A DNA stretch of 64,000 nt from Rhizobiaceae bacterium (GTDB lineage Bacteria > Pseudomonadota > Alphaproteobacteria > Rhizobiales > Rhizobiaceae). The position numbers and the translations under genes are program-made. The first letter of the stretch is position 1. Every line of letters starts with the position of its first letter. This document shows, in pieces, positions 9,178-19,430 of the stretch. The notes beneath the pieces were generated by a model. The model did no database searches. It worked only from the letters and a program-made list of their open reading frames with translations, and was not told the origin of the DNA. Where the stretch lies: assembly GCA_023953835.1 (NCBI GenBank), contig JAMLJB010000001.1, forward strand, positions 496,001 through 560,000. Direction: 5' to 3'.

Positions 9178-10448
9178 GAATTTTCCCGCTCGACCGCCCG
9201 CCAGCCGATGTCGCGGCGGCAGAAGCCGCCCGGCCAGTCGAGGGCATCCACGGCGCGGTAGGCGGCGGCTTGCGCCTCGCGCACGGTCTTGCCGGTCGCG
9301 GTGACATTGAGCACGCGGCCTCCATTCGCGACGATACCGTCGCCGTTCAGCGCGGTTCCCGCGTGAAAAATGGTCGCGCCGGTATCCGCTGCGGCCTCCA
9401 GCCCATGAATGGCGCTGCCCTTTTCCGGCGTGCCCGGATAGCCGTTGGCGGCCATGACAACGGTCAGCGCCGTTTCATCGCGCCAGCGCACGCTCATATG
9501 CTCGAGTTGGCCGTCGGTCGCCGCGTTGAGCAGCACCAGAAGGTCATCCTTGAGCCGCATCATCAGCACCTGGCATTCGGGATCGCCGAAACGGACATTG
9601 TATTCGATGAGCTTCGGGCCATCGCCGGTGATCATCAGCCCGACGAACAGGATGCCCGAAAATGGTGAGCCGATCTCGGCCATGCCGCGCATGGTCGGCT
9701 CAACGATTTCGCGCATGGTACGCTCTATCATCGACGCAACCATGACGGGAGCGGGCGAATATGCGCCCATGCCGCCCGTGTTCGGGCCGGTGTCGCCGTC
9801 GCCGACGCGCTTGTGGTCCTGGGCAGTGCCGAAGGGCAACGCCGTTTTGCCGTCGCACAGACAGAAGAAGCTCGCCTCCTCGCCTTCGAGGTATTCCTCG
9901 ACCACGACTTCGGCCCCTGCCCCGCCAAAAGCGCCCGCGAAGCAGGCGTCGATTGCGAACAGGGCCTCGGCCTCCGTCATGGCGACGGTGACGCCCTTGC
10001 CTGCCGCCAGCCCGTCGGCCTTCACCACAATCGGCGCGCCGTGCTGACCGACATAGGCTTTCGCGGCGGCGGCATTGTCGAACCTGCCGAACGCGCCGGT
10101 CGGGATGTTGAAGCGGGCGCACAGTTCCTTTGTGAAGCCCTTCGAACCCTCAAGGCGCGCGGCGTCCTTCGACGGTCCGAAAACCCGGGTCCCGGCTGCC
10201 CGCAGCGCATCGGCAAGCCCCGCGACCAGCGGCGCTTCGGGACCGACGACGACGAGGCCGATGTTCTTTTCCTTGCAGAACGCCGCGATGGCGGCGTGGT
10301 CGTCCATGTCGAGGCCAACCAGTTCGGCCTCCGCGGCAATCCCCGGATTTCCAGGCGCGGCGTAGAGCGTGCCAAGGAGCGGCGAGGCCGCGAGCTTCCA
10401 CGCAAGCGCATGTTCACGACCGCCGGAGCCGAGCAGAAGGACGTTCAT
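9174..10448 (-). CDS. purD: phosphoribosylamine--glycine ligase
   Basis: PurD joins glycine to phosphoribosylamine using ATP, the second step of purine synthesis. The 424-residue protein starts [20 protein letters not shown], has the family motif [14 protein letters not shown], the ATP-grasp elements [13 protein letters not shown] and [14 protein letters not shown], and the metal-binding region [15 protein letters not shown]. Length is standard. It is convergent with the GH25 gene and divergent from ubiA. No purine riboswitch was seen in the 98-base upstream gap. Confidence 0.97.
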   Translation of the reverse strand: MNVLLLGSGGREHALAWKLAASPLLGTLYAAPGNPGIAAEAELVGLDMDDHAAIAAFCKEKNIGLVVVGPEAPLVAGLADALRAAGTRVFGPSKDAARLEGSKGFTKELCARFNIPTGAFGRFDNAAAAKAYVGQHGAPIVVKADGLAAGKGVTVAMTEAEALFAIDACFAGAFGGAGAEVVVEEYLEGEEASFFCLCDGKTALPFGTAQDHKRVGDGDTGPNTGGMGAYSPAPVMVASMIERTMREIVEPTMRGMAEIGSPFSGILFVGLMITGDGPKLIEYNVRFGDPECQVLMMRLKDDLLVLLNAATDGQLEHMSVRWRDETALTVVMAANGYPGTPEKGSAIHGLEAAADTGATIFHAGTALNGDGIVANGGRVLNVTATGKTVREAQAAAYRAVDALDWPGGFCRRDIGWRAVERENS

Positions 10449-10546
10449 GGCTGATCCCTGAATCGGTTTGTCATGGTCCGGTATTGTGCGCGCCGCGCCC
10501 GGTCAAGGTCTTGACGGGCCGAATGCGCCCTGTCACTCCCCTGCAC

Positions 10547-11530
10547 ATGGAAACAATTCAATCCCGTGCCGGACAGGGCCGTGTCGCGGACGCGCCGAGC
10601 GGCCATTGGGTCTATCGCGCCCTGCCGCGCGGGCTGTGGCCATATGCGCAACTCGCGCGCTGGGACCGGCCCATCGGCTGGATACTGCTGCTGTGGCCCT
10701 GCTGGTGGTCGGCGGCAATGGCTGCGACCGCCCATGCGCATGCCGGCGAGGCGATTTCGGAACTGATGCCCAATCCATGGCACCTGCTGCTGTTCCTCAT
10801 CGGGTCCGTCGCCATGCGCGGCGCGGGCTGCACCTACAACGACATCGTCGATGAAGGGATCGACGCACAGGTGGAGCGCACACGCTCGCGCCCGCTGCCC
10901 TCCGGGCAGGTCACACGCAAGCAGGCGTGGGCGTTCCTTGTCGCGCAGGCGCTGGTCGGCCTCGCCGTGCTGCTCCAGTTCAACAGCTTCACCGTCCTGC
11001 TCGGCGTCGCCTCGCTTGCGGTGGTGGCAATCTATCCCTTCATGAAGCGATTCACCGATTGGCCGCAATTCGTTCTGGGGCTTGCCTTTTCCTGGGGCGC
11101 GCTCATGGGCTGGGCAGCGGCTTTCGGCGCGCTCGATACGCCTGCGTTGCTGCTCTACGCCGGGTCGGTCCTGTGGGTGATCGGCTACGACACGATCTAC
11201 GCGCATCAGGACAAGGAGGACGACGCCATCGTCGGCGTGCGCTCCACCGCGCGCCTGTTCGGCGAGCATACAAGGCTCTGGCTCTATGGCCTTTATGGCG
11301 GTGCGCTTGCTTGCTTCGCCGGCGCATTCGCCAGCGCGGTGGTGCCCATGCCCGCGCTTGCCGGGCTGCTGGCGGCGGGCGCCCATATGCACCGCCAGAT
11401 CCGCACGCTCGACATCGATGACGCGGACCAGTGCCTGCTGCTGTTCAAGTCGAACCGCATCGTCGGCTGGCTGATTTTCCTCGGTCTTGTCGGCGGCGGG
11501 GTGTGGGTGGTGGTCAAGCCGCTGTTCTGA
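10547..11530 (+). CDS. ubiA: 4-hydroxybenzoate polyprenyltransferase
   Basis: UbiA attaches the polyprenyl tail to 4-hydroxybenzoate in ubiquinone synthesis at the inner membrane. The 327-residue protein has about eight hydrophobic segments and both Asp-rich motifs: the first in CTYNDIVDEGID and the second in YDTIYAHQDKEDD, which bind the Mg-diphosphate of the prenyl donor. WDRPIGWILLLWPCWWS is a typical N-terminal segment. Starts at 10484 (GTG) and 10523 (ATG) are also in frame and none has a clear ribosome-binding site, so the N-terminus is uncertain by up to 21 residues. Confidence 0.93.
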   Translation: METIQSRAGQGRVADAPSGHWVYRALPRGLWPYAQLARWDRPIGWILLLWPCWWSAAMAATAHAHAGEAISELMPNPWHLLLFLIGSVAMRGAGCTYNDIVDEGIDAQVERTRSRPLPSGQVTRKQAWAFLVAQALVGLAVLLQFNSFTVLLGVASLAVVAIYPFMKRFTDWPQFVLGLAFSWGALMGWAAAFGALDTPALLLYAGSVLWVIGYDTIYAHQDKEDDAIVGVRSTARLFGEHTRLWLYGLYGGALACFAGAFASAVVPMPALAGLLAAGAHMHRQIRTLDIDDADQCLLLFKSNRIVGWLIFLGLVGGGVWVVVKPLF

Positions 11531-11551
11531 GGGGCGCTCGCGCGGCCCCTC
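11529..11551 (+). terminator. possible hairpin terminator after ubiA
   Basis: GAGGGGC (11529-11535, starting within the ubiA stop) pairs with GCCCCTC (11545-11551) around a 9-base loop. No T-tract follows, so it may only protect the 3' end. Confidence 0.35.
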
Positions 11552-11576
11552 ATCACATTGTGACAATCTTCACGGA

Positions 11577-12146
11577 TCAGGCGCGGGCGATGATTTCCTG
11601 CCCGCTCACCACAAGCCGCACGCCGAGCGTGCCGGTCTTGCGGCGCATGAGAAAGCGCGGGCGGCGGTTTGCGACGCGGCTGCGGCGCTTGCGGCGCTCG
11701 ATGGGCTTGCGCAGGGCGATGCCACCCCCGAGCGATTCCTCCAGCGTACGCGGCGTGCCGTCGGCTTCGACCAGCAGCATGGGCAGCCTGTATTCCACCG
11801 CCCAGGCGCGCCAGTCGGCGGCAACATCGTCGAGGTCGCGCGCCACCAGCAGCGGCACCGAAAGCTCCGGGTCATCATGCATCAGTTCGAGCGTGACGGT
11901 GAGGTTGCCCTCACCATCCTCCAGCGCTCGCGCAGCGACGCCGAGGAAGGCGCGCGGCGGAAGCGCAATCGTCATCGGCAGGCCGCTGTTTTCCAGCAGA
12001 CGGCGAATGACCGCGCCCTTCCGGTTGATGGAATAGGTCGTGCCGCCCGCCCCGTCGTCGGTTTCAAAGCTGACGGTTTGCGCGAGGCGGAAGGGGTCGA
12101 GGCGCATGGTTCGCCCCGCCCAGACCGGCTTCAGTCTGGAGTTCAT
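11577..12146 (-). CDS. DUF6101 family protein
   Basis: A 189-residue protein of unknown function resembling the DUF6101 proteins of rhizobia. Visible parts are RTMRLDPFRLAQTVSF near residue 12, a central acidic beta-rich region, and a strongly basic stretch KPIERRKRRSRVANRRPRF near residues 147-165. No signal peptide or membrane segment is present, so it is probably cytoplasmic. It stands alone, convergent with ubiA. The basic patch could bind nucleic acid or a membrane surface, but nothing shows this. Confidence 0.7.
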   Translation of the reverse strand: MNSRLKPVWAGRTMRLDPFRLAQTVSFETDDGAGGTTYSINRKGAVIRRLLENSGLPMTIALPPRAFLGVAARALEDGEGNLTVTLELMHDDPELSVPLLVARDLDDVAADWRAWAVEYRLPMLLVEADGTPRTLEESLGGGIALRKPIERRKRRSRVANRRPRFLMRRKTGTLGVRLVVSGQEIIARA

Positions 12147-12246
12147 GTGATGCCATCCTGTTTGTCCTGAGAGCCGGTTTTCCGGTCTTCTCCCGAGCCG
12201 GTGTTTTCCCGGCCTCTTATGTCAGGAAGGCTATCTCGCGGGCCTT

Positions 12247-12284
12247 ATCAGACCGCTTAACAAGTTCGGTTAAATTTGTCTGAT
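12247..12284. repeat. nested inverted repeat in the DUF6101 / FAD-oxidase gap
   Basis: ATCAGAC (12247-12253) pairs with GTCTGAT (12278-12284), and inside it TTAAC (12257-12261) pairs with GTTAA (12269-12273). It lies between the 3' end of the leftward FAD-oxidase gene and the start of the DUF6101 gene, so it could be an operator for the latter or an mRNA 3' structure. The rest of the 198-base gap is AT-rich near 12300-12344 and holds no recognisable gene. Confidence 0.45.
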
Positions 12285-12344
12285 CGGGCTCGATGGTTAG
12301 CGAAACCCCACCAAAATATTGCGTATCTTTTAATTAGCATAATC

Positions 12345-13754
12345 TTATATGACTTTGCCGGGGTTCATGATGCCCGCAGGATCGAATGCCGTCTTGATGC
12401 GCCGCATCAGGTCGATAGCAACCGGCGGCGCGGTCGCGATCAGTTCGTCACGTTTCAGCACGCCAATGCCATGTTCCGCCGAAATGGAACCTCCAAAGGA
12501 GCGCACGACCTCGTGCACCACGTGGTTCACAGGCTTGTAGAGCGCAAAGAAGGCGGCCTCATCCGCGCCGACCGGCTGGCTGACATTGTAGTGCAGGTTG
12601 CCGTCGCCCATATGGCCGAAGCAAATGACGCGCCCATCGGGGCTGACGCCATGCACCGCCTCTCCGGCGCGCGCGATGAACTCGGGTATCGCCGCGACGG
12701 GCACGGAAATATCATGCTTGATCGACGCGCCTTCCGGCTTCTGTGCCTCAGGCATGTTTTCCCGCAATTGCCAGAAGTCGCGCGCCTGGGTCAGGCTCGC
12801 CGCAATCGCGGCGTTCTCGATCACGCCCTCTTCCAGCGCCGATCCGAGAATGGCTTCGATCAAATCGCGCGCGTCCTGTGACGAACGCCCGGATGAAATT
12901 TCCATCAGCACATACCACTCATGTTCGAGCGGGATGGGGCATGGCGGCGAGGGAAAATGCCGGGCGACACATTCCATCGGCAAGCGATGCGCAAGCTCGA
13001 ACATGGTGAGCCCCGTACCCGCGGCATCGTTTGCCCTGCCGAACAGGGTAAGCGCGGCTTCGGACGACGGCAGGCCGATCCACGCCATCTCGCGGCCTTT
13101 CGGCTTGGGAAACAGCTTCAGCACCGCGGCGGTGATGATCCCGAGCGTGCCCTCCGCCCCGACGAAGAGGTCTTTCAGGTCGTAGCCCGTATTGTCCTTC
13201 TTGAGCTTGCGCAGATCGTCCAGCACCTCGCCCGTCGGCAGCACGACCTCAAGGCCAAGGCACAGGTCGCGCGCCACGCCATAGGCCAGCGCGCCGACCC
13301 CGCCCGCATTCGAGGAAAGATTGCCGCCGATCTCGCACGAGCCTTGAGAGGCAAGGGCCAGCGGATAGAGCCGGTCCGCCTCGGCGGCGGCCTGCTGGAG
13401 CGTTTCGAGGATCACGCCCGCATCGACGGTCGCTGTGTTGGAATGGGTGTCGATCTCGCGGATGCGGTTCAGCCGGGAGACCGACAGCACGATCTGGCTG
13501 CCCGTCCTGTCCGGCATCTGGCCACCCACCAACCCGGTATTGCCGCCCTGCGGCACGATGGGGGTGCGCGTCTGCGTCGCCAGCGCCATGATGCGGCTGA
13601 CTTCATCGACACTGCCGGGACGCAGCACCAGCGGCGCCACGCCCCCGAAGAGCCCGCGCGGCTCCGACACATAGGGCGCGATGTCGTCGGTCGAACGCAC
13701 CGCGTAGCGCTCACCGACAATCGCGGCAAACCGGGCAATCAGCGCATCATCCAT
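12345..13754 (-). CDS. FAD-linked 2-hydroxyacid dehydrogenase (D-2-hydroxyglutarate/D-lactate type)
   Basis: A 469-residue flavoprotein of the vanillyl-alcohol-oxidase/GlcD fold. The FAD-binding half has RTPIVPQGGNTGLVGGQM and SNAGGVGALAYGVARD; the C-terminal cap has VICFGHMGDGNLHYNVSQP, whose histidines bind metal in D-2-hydroxyglutarate dehydrogenases, and the late SAEHGIGVLKRDEL. It would oxidise a D-2-hydroxy acid and pass electrons to a quinone or ETF. Whether the substrate is hydroxyglutarate, lactate or another acid cannot be told. It begins 3 bases after the end of the Sua5-type gene, so the two are co-transcribed. Confidence 0.85.
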   Translation of the reverse strand: MDDALIARFAAIVGERYAVRSTDDIAPYVSEPRGLFGGVAPLVLRPGSVDEVSRIMALATQTRTPIVPQGGNTGLVGGQMPDRTGSQIVLSVSRLNRIREIDTHSNTATVDAGVILETLQQAAAEADRLYPLALASQGSCEIGGNLSSNAGGVGALAYGVARDLCLGLEVVLPTGEVLDDLRKLKKDNTGYDLKDLFVGAEGTLGIITAAVLKLFPKPKGREMAWIGLPSSEAALTLFGRANDAAGTGLTMFELAHRLPMECVARHFPSPPCPIPLEHEWYVLMEISSGRSSQDARDLIEAILGSALEEGVIENAAIAASLTQARDFWQLRENMPEAQKPEGASIKHDISVPVAAIPEFIARAGEAVHGVSPDGRVICFGHMGDGNLHYNVSQPVGADEAAFFALYKPVNHVVHEVVRSFGGSISAEHGIGVLKRDELIATAPPVAIDLMRRIKTAFDPAGIMNPGKVI

Positions 13755-13757
13755 TGC

Positions 13758-14723
13758 TCAATCTCCATGGCGGGGCGCAGCGGCCCGCCGCAACCGGTCA
13801 TTGATCGCTTCGCCAAGCCCCTGCATCGGAACTGGCTCGACGGCAATGACCGCCGCGCCCGATGAATCCAGCTTGCGCACATGCTCGAAAAGGTTCGCCG
13901 CCGCCTCGCGAAGGTCGCCGGAAGGCGACAGGTTGAGCATGGCGCGTGCCTTTTCCGCCCCCTCGGCGCGCTTCGGCCCGAACGCCAGAAGCGCCTCGCC
14001 CCGGTTCACCACGCCGACGCCGAGCCGCATGCGGGCATTGGGGGCATAGTGCGACAGGAGCATGCCCGGCGCTTCCACCTTGCCGGAATTTTCGCGGCTG
14101 AGCGGCCTGCCCGCCACACGCTCGATGTCCTCGGCGGAAACCCCACCCGGCCGCAGCAGATAAACCTGCCCTGCATCGACTTTGACGATGGTCGATTCCA
14201 CGCCGACCGGCGTCTGGCCTCCATCCACGATAAGCTCGACCTTTTTGCCAAGGTCGTCCGCCACCGCCTCTGCGGTCGTGGCGCTGATGCGACCCGAACT
14301 GTTGGCGCTTGGCGCGGCGAGCGGCCTTCCGAGCCTTGCGATCAGGCCCGCTGCAAATCCCTTCGGCATCCGCACAGCAACCGTGTCGAGGCCCGCCGTG
14401 ACGAGGTCATGCACCGGAGCGCCCTCATTCAGCGGCAGAACGAGCGTCAGCGGCCCCGGCCAGAACGCGGCGGCCAGGCTTTCGGAGAGCGGGTCGAACC
14501 GGGCGATGCGGCGCGCCATGCCGAGGTCCGCGACATGGGCGATCAGCGGGTTGAACCTTGGCCTGCCCTTCGCCTCGAATATGCGCGCGACGGCGGCTCC
14601 GTTGCCTGCATCCGCCGCCAGCCCGTAGACCGTTTCCGTCGGCAGCGCGACCAGCCCGCCGCGCGAAAGCACGTCGAGCGCCTCGTCCGTCGCCGCCTCG
14701 GCTTTCAGGATGCGCGTCTTCAT
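13758..14723 (-). CDS. L-threonylcarbamoyladenylate synthase (Sua5/YrdC/YwlC)
   Basis: Makes threonylcarbamoyl-AMP from threonine, bicarbonate and ATP, the first step of t6A formation at position 37 of ANN-decoding tRNAs. The 321-residue protein has a YrdC domain (LVALPTETVYGLAADA near residues 24-40, and GRPRFNPLIAHV) plus a C-terminal Sua5 domain (SHYAPNARMRLG onward), so it is the long Sua5 form. ATG 14723 is chosen; an upstream start at 14759 adds 12 basic residues and lacks support. It is the first gene of a pair with the FAD oxidase. Confidence 0.92.
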   Translation of the reverse strand: MKTRILKAEAATDEALDVLSRGGLVALPTETVYGLAADAGNGAAVARIFEAKGRPRFNPLIAHVADLGMARRIARFDPLSESLAAAFWPGPLTLVLPLNEGAPVHDLVTAGLDTVAVRMPKGFAAGLIARLGRPLAAPSANSSGRISATTAEAVADDLGKKVELIVDGGQTPVGVESTIVKVDAGQVYLLRPGGVSAEDIERVAGRPLSRENSGKVEAPGMLLSHYAPNARMRLGVGVVNRGEALLAFGPKRAEGAEKARAMLNLSPSGDLREAAANLFEHVRKLDSSGAAVIAVEPVPMQGLGEAINDRLRRAAAPRHGD

Positions 14724-14842
14724 GCTTCGCTTGCTATCGCCGCGCGAGCGATGTCGCAAGCCGATCGCTCAATTGCCGTCTATTTCTTAAATCGGGACGA
14801 AAGAGCCATTGGTTAATAGAGCGGCAGAAGCGGAGCGGACCC

Positions 14843-15307
14843 ATGCGTTTTCGAGTTGCGTTAGCGATTTCAGCCAGTCTCGTGACGGGACAGGCGACGG
14901 CCTCGTCGATCCTGCATATCGAAGGCAACGGTGCGCCTTCATCGCGCTCCATCATTGTCGCCCCGCAGCCCTCGATGCCGGACTCTATCGATGTGCTGGA
15001 AGGCGAAGGCATGGCGCGGGTCAGCCGGTCGGTCATCGCGGTCGGCGAACCTTCCGAGGTGAGTGACGAGCACGTCGCCGCCATAAGCGCGGGAACCGCA
15101 CCCGTGGTGCTGCGCGGCGGCGTCTATGGAGAGGCCCTGCCCGCGCCGGTCGCAGAGCCGGAGCCCGAGAAGAAGCTCAGCCGTCCGGCGCAGCGCAAGC
15201 AGGAACGCGACGAGCGCCGCGCGGTTCGCGAGGCCATTCGCTTTGGCGAACCCCTGCCGCAGAAGGCAGAGACGCAAGCTCCCGCAGAGCAACAGTCAGG
15301 CGGCTAA
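14843..15307 (+). CDS. small secreted protein of unknown function
   Basis: A 154-residue protein I do not recognise. Residues 1-21 are a signal peptide ([20 protein letters not shown]). The middle is Ser/Val/Gly-rich without cysteines, and the C-terminal third is highly charged ([21 protein letters not shown]), probably helical, and ends in a Gln/Pro/Ala tail. ATG 14843 has AGCGGAG upstream. It is divergent from the Sua5-type gene, and its stop codon overlaps the convergent glyS stop by 4 bases. Confidence 0.65.
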   Translation: MRFRVALAISASLVTGQATASSILHIEGNGAPSSRSIIVAPQPSMPDSIDVLEGEGMARVSRSVIAVGEPSEVSDEHVAAISAGTAPVVLRGGVYGEALPAPVAEPEPEKKLSRPAQRKQERDERRAVREAIRFGEPLPQKAETQAPAEQQSGG

Positions 15308-17532
15308 CCCGCGATCTTCGAAAAGTCTGCAACCTGTCCCGTTGCGGCGCGTATGCGAGACAACAGCGCCAGCCGGTTGGCGCGCACATTCTCGTCGGGA
15401 TCGTTTACGAGTACGGCTTCAAAGAATGAATCAACTGGTTCACGTAGTGCGCTAAGCGCGCGCATGGCGGCGGAATAGTCTTCATTCTGAATCGCTTGCG
15501 CCGCTTCCTTCTCAGCCTGATTCACCGCGCCGGCCAGTTTTTTCTCGGCATCGTCGCGCAGCAGCGAAGCATCGACGGCCTCGGCAATGCGCGTGCCCTT
15601 CTTCTCCTCGGCGGCAAGAATGTTGGCCGCGCGCTTCGTTCCGGCGAGCAGGTTCTTGCCGTCCTCGCTGTCGAGGAACGCGCCCAGCGCCTCGACACGA
15701 CGAACGATTGCGAGGAGGTCGTCCGCCTCCCGCGTGATCACCGCGTCGATGAGGTCATGCCGCGCGCCCTGGTCGCGCAGATAGACTTTCAGCCGGTCAT
15801 GGAAGAAGGCGAGGAGGTCTCGCTCAAAGCGTGGCGCGGCGCCACCTACAACCCGAGCCGGAAAAAAGATGTTGACTGAACTGCTATCCGGCTGGCGACG
15901 TGCGTGAATCTGGTCTTCGAGGTTGGAGGTTGTTGCACGCAGGAAAGTGATAAGCGGCAGGCGAACGCCGTTTTCAAGCGCGATGCGAATGACGCCGAGC
16001 GCGGCGCGGCGCAGCGCATAGGGGTCCTTTGAGCCGGTCGGCTTTTCGTCGATGGCCCAGAAGCCCACAAGCGTATCCAGCTTGTCGGCCAGCGCGACGG
16101 CGACAGCCACGGGGTCGGACGGAATGCGGTCAGATGGGCCTTGTGGCTTGTAGTGGTCCTCAAGAGCGGCGGCGACGGATTCGCTCTCACCTTGCAGCAG
16201 CGCGTATTTGCGACCCATCGCGCCTTGCAATTCGGGAAACTCGCCGACGACTTCCGTTTGCAGATCTGCCTTGGCAAGAACGGCAGCGCGGCGCGCCAGT
16301 TTCGGATCGGCCCCGACAAGCGGAGCCAACTCTTCGGCCAGTGTCGCGATGCGCTGCACGCGCTCGCCCTGCGTGCCGATCTTCGCGTGGAAGGTGACGC
16401 CCAGCCTGTCCAGCCGCGCCATGCGCTGGTCGAGCGGCTTCGACAGGTCGAGATCGAACTTCGCCGCCGAGTCTTTCAACGTCTCGAGGTCGGGCAGGTC
16501 GTGCTGGTCCGTCTGCCAGAAATAGAGCGCATCGGACAGCCGCGCGCGGACCACCTTGCCGTTGCCATGCGCGATTTCGACGCCGCCGTCCTTCGCCTCG
16601 ATGTTCGAGGTGAGGATGAAATGGTTGGACAGACCCTCGGCCTCGCCGCTCGGTCGCGTGACGAAGCATTTCTGGTTGGCACGGATGGTGAGTCGGATCA
16701 CTTCAGCGGGGATGGTGAGAAATTCCTTCTCGAACGTGCCAATCAGCACCACCGGCCATTCGACGAGCCCTGACACCTCTTCCAGCAGCCCCTCGTCCTC
16801 GACCAGTTCGAGACCATTGGCGAAGGCGAGATTTGCCGCGTCGGTGCGGATGATCTCCTTGCGGCGTTCCGCGTCGAGCACGACTTTGGCCGCTTCCAGC
16901 TTCGCGGCGTAGTCCTCGAAGCGGCGCACCACGAAACCTTCCGGCGCATGGAATCGATGGCCGTAGGTGATGTTGCCGGAGCGGATGCCGTCCACGTCGA
17001 AATCCACGACGACCGGCTCGCCGGTTTCCGGGCCGAAGGTGCAGACGATGGATTGCAGCGGGCGCACCCAGCGCAGCGCGCCGGGTTTGGCGGACGCCTT
17101 GCCCCACCGCATGGATTTGGGCCACGGAAAGCCGCGCACGATCGCCGGGATGAGTTCGGCTATGATGTCCTCGGCGGCGCGACCCGGCTTCGACAGATGC
17201 GCGACGTAGAAATCGCCCTTCTTCGGATCGCTGTGGACATGCGCCTGCGAAATATCCGACAGGCCGGCCTTGCGCAGGAAACCCTGCACGGCCTGTTCCG
17301 GCGCGCTGGTGGAGGGTCCCTTGATCTCCTCATGTACGTCGCGCGAGCGCGCCGTCACGCCGCGAACGTCCAGCACGAGGCGGCGAGGCGTCCAGTATTC
17401 GCGCGCGGCCTCATAGGTCAGCCCGGCTTCCACGAGTCCATCCGTCACCATCTTGCGCAGGTCGCCCGCCGCCTTGCGCTGCATGCGGGCGGGGATTTCC
17501 TCGGAGCGGAGTTCAAGAAGAAGATCAGGCAT
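15304..17532 (-). CDS. glyS: glycine--tRNA ligase, beta subunit
   Basis: Beta subunit of the heterotetrameric bacterial glycyl-tRNA synthetase, which binds and positions tRNA-Gly while GlyQ does the aminoacylation chemistry. The 742-residue protein starts [20 protein letters not shown], a family signature, contains KSMRWG and an HD-type region ([15 protein letters not shown]), and ends in a DALR-like anticodon-binding helical domain ([18 protein letters not shown]). It follows glyQ on the same strand with a 27-base gap. Confidence 0.97.
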   Translation of the reverse strand: MPDLLLELRSEEIPARMQRKAAGDLRKMVTDGLVEAGLTYEAAREYWTPRRLVLDVRGVTARSRDVHEEIKGPSTSAPEQAVQGFLRKAGLSDISQAHVHSDPKKGDFYVAHLSKPGRAAEDIIAELIPAIVRGFPWPKSMRWGKASAKPGALRWVRPLQSIVCTFGPETGEPVVVDFDVDGIRSGNITYGHRFHAPEGFVVRRFEDYAAKLEAAKVVLDAERRKEIIRTDAANLAFANGLELVEDEGLLEEVSGLVEWPVVLIGTFEKEFLTIPAEVIRLTIRANQKCFVTRPSGEAEGLSNHFILTSNIEAKDGGVEIAHGNGKVVRARLSDALYFWQTDQHDLPDLETLKDSAAKFDLDLSKPLDQRMARLDRLGVTFHAKIGTQGERVQRIATLAEELAPLVGADPKLARRAAVLAKADLQTEVVGEFPELQGAMGRKYALLQGESESVAAALEDHYKPQGPSDRIPSDPVAVAVALADKLDTLVGFWAIDEKPTGSKDPYALRRAALGVIRIALENGVRLPLITFLRATTSNLEDQIHARRQPDSSSVNIFFPARVVGGAAPRFERDLLAFFHDRLKVYLRDQGARHDLIDAVITREADDLLAIVRRVEALGAFLDSEDGKNLLAGTKRAANILAAEEKKGTRIAEAVDASLLRDDAEKKLAGAVNQAEKEAAQAIQNEDYSAAMRALSALREPVDSFFEAVLVNDPDENVRANRLALLSRIRAATGQVADFSKIAG

Positions 17533-17559
17533 GGCTGGCTCTTGGGTCGTTGGCTCGGA

Positions 17560-18483
17560 TCAGGCGGCGCGAAGCGCTGCACCTCCTGCTTCGGTAAGCA
17601 GGAAGGCTTCGCCGCAGGCTTTCGCCAGCTCGCGGACCCTTAGAATATAGCTCTGCCGCTCGGTGACGGAGATCACGCCGCGCGCGTCGAGCAGGTTGAA
17701 GATGTGGCTGGCCTTGATGCACTGGTCATAGGCGGGAAACACCATGCGATGGCGCTCGCCGTCCGAAACCGGCGCACCCGCCTTCAACAGGTCCCGGCAT
17801 TCCTTTTCGGCGTCCTCGAAATGGCGCAGCAGGGTCGCGGTGTTGGCAAACTCGAAATTGTGCCGCGAATATTCCTGTTCGGCCTGCAGGAACACCTCGC
17901 CATAGGTGATCCTGCCCTCGCCTTCGAGGCCGTTGAAATTGAGGTCGTAAACATTGTCGACGCCCTGCACATACATTGCGAGACGTTCAAGCCCGTAGGT
18001 CAGTTCGCCTGAAACCGGCGCGCATTCGATGCCGCACACCTGCTGGAAATAGGTGAATTGCGAGACTTCCATGCCGTCGCACCAGCACTCCCAGCCCAGC
18101 CCCCATGCGCCGAGCGTCGGGCTTTCCCAATCATCCTCGACAAAACGTATGTCATGCAGCAAGGGGTCGATGCCGATGGCCGCCAGCGAACCCAGATAGA
18201 GTTCCTGCAGGTTCGGCGGGTTCGGCTTGAGGATCACCTGATACTGATAATAGTGCTGGAGCCGGTTCGGGTTTTCGCCATACCGGCCGTCCTTCGGGCG
18301 GCGCGACGGCTGCACATAGGCGGCGTTCCACGGCTTCGGCCCGAGCGCCCGCAGCGTCGTCGCCGGGTGAAAGGTGCCAGCGCCCACTTCCATGTCGTAG
18401 GGCTGGAGGATCGCGCAGCCGCGCTCGGCCCAATAGGCATGCAGGGTCAGGATAAGGCCCTGGAAGGAGCGGGCCGGGTTCAT
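17560..18483 (-). CDS. glyQ: glycine--tRNA ligase, alpha subunit
   Basis: Catalytic alpha subunit of bacterial glycyl-tRNA synthetase, a class II synthetase that makes glycyl-adenylate and charges tRNA-Gly. The 307-residue protein carries [39 protein letters not shown] and the typical [24 protein letters not shown] segment. ATG 18483 gives [15 protein letters not shown], the normal N-terminus; the long in-frame extension upstream overlaps the next gene and is spurious. First gene of glyQS. Confidence 0.97.
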   Translation of the reverse strand: MNPARSFQGLILTLHAYWAERGCAILQPYDMEVGAGTFHPATTLRALGPKPWNAAYVQPSRRPKDGRYGENPNRLQHYYQYQVILKPNPPNLQELYLGSLAAIGIDPLLHDIRFVEDDWESPTLGAWGLGWECWCDGMEVSQFTYFQQVCGIECAPVSGELTYGLERLAMYVQGVDNVYDLNFNGLEGEGRITYGEVFLQAEQEYSRHNFEFANTATLLRHFEDAEKECRDLLKAGAPVSDGERHRMVFPAYDQCIKASHIFNLLDARGVISVTERQSYILRVRELAKACGEAFLLTEAGGAALRAA

Positions 18484-18554
18484 GGCGTCGGACACGGAAG
18501 CCTCGTGCAAGGTCGCAATCGTGGCGCCTGTCCTAGTGAGCCTCCCCCCACGCG

Positions 18555-19367
18555 TCAAGCGATGGCGGCGGTGCGCGCATAGAGAAGCTTCTGGACCCCG
18601 CTCACCGCGATCAGCGCGAACATCGCCAGCCAAGCGATCGTCCCCGGCGCGCTCCACGTCACGCGGTGCACCGCCGCGTCCGTCAGAACGAGCCCGATGA
18701 TCGCCAGCGTACCAACCATGATTTCCGCAACGCCGACGACGGTGAAATCCTCGCCGGTGCCGTTGCGCGAGGCCAGCAGCACGCCTGCTGCGCCGCTCAG
18801 GAAAACCGCGCTGTAGGTCTGGGCATGGAAGATGTCGATGTGCCACGGCCAGAAGGCAGGCGCCTGCAACGGCACGGCGAGCAAAGCCGCCCCATAGAGC
18901 GCCAGCAGCACCCATTCCGCAGAAAGCCATGCCTTGAATGCGGGCGGCAGGTTCGGCCCCTGCGCAGGCTGCCGGGTGCGGGTCGCCCAGAGTGCCGCGC
19001 CGGAAACCAGCACGGACACGATGTAGACCGCATACCAGACCCACGGAGCCTTGCGGGCAAAGTTGAACATGCCGTGATGCACCAGCGAGGTTGCGGTCAC
19101 CACAAGTGTGAAAACCAGCGCCATGACGAGGATCAGCCGTCCCGGCGACCAGCGATTCCACACGAGCAGGAAGGCCATGACCGCGATTTCCGCGGTGTAG
19201 AACCCTCCGAGGAAGCGCGCGTTGAACGGCGCGACATCCCACGGCCAGCGGGGCCGCACCAGCGAGGGAGCGAAAAACAGGCCCGCCCCGACCAGCAGGA
19301 CGACGATCACGCCCGCGGAAAATATCCGCAAGGATGGATGCAGGCCGGGATTTTCGTTGCGCGTCAC
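18555..19367 (-). CDS. uncharacterised eight-TM membrane protein
   Basis: A 270-residue integral membrane protein I cannot assign to a family. Hydrophobic segments are visible near residues 14-36, 58-72, 78-98, 108-128, 147-168, 184-200, 209-232 and 243-263. Two conserved-looking histidines (LVHHG near 98 and WHIDIFH near 177) lie next to membrane segments. The start is GTG at 19367. It lies between the TPR-LysM gene and glyQ on the same strand with gaps of about 70 bases. No enzymatic motif is evident. Confidence 0.6.
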   Translation of the reverse strand: MTRNENPGLHPSLRIFSAGVIVVLLVGAGLFFAPSLVRPRWPWDVAPFNARFLGGFYTAEIAVMAFLLVWNRWSPGRLILVMALVFTLVVTATSLVHHGMFNFARKAPWVWYAVYIVSVLVSGAALWATRTRQPAQGPNLPPAFKAWLSAEWVLLALYGAALLAVPLQAPAFWPWHIDIFHAQTYSAVFLSGAAGVLLASRNGTGEDFTVVGVAEIMVGTLAIIGLVLTDAAVHRVTWSAPGTIAWLAMFALIAVSGVQKLLYARTAAIA

Positions 19368-19430
19368 GACGCAGCTATCCGATTTCGAGCAATTCCCTAC
19401 CCTACCACAGGGCGGCGGGCCTGTCGCTTG

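Noticed and set aside
12257..12273. CtrA-like TTAA...TTAA pair
   Set aside because: The spacing is nine bases, while CtrA sites need seven.
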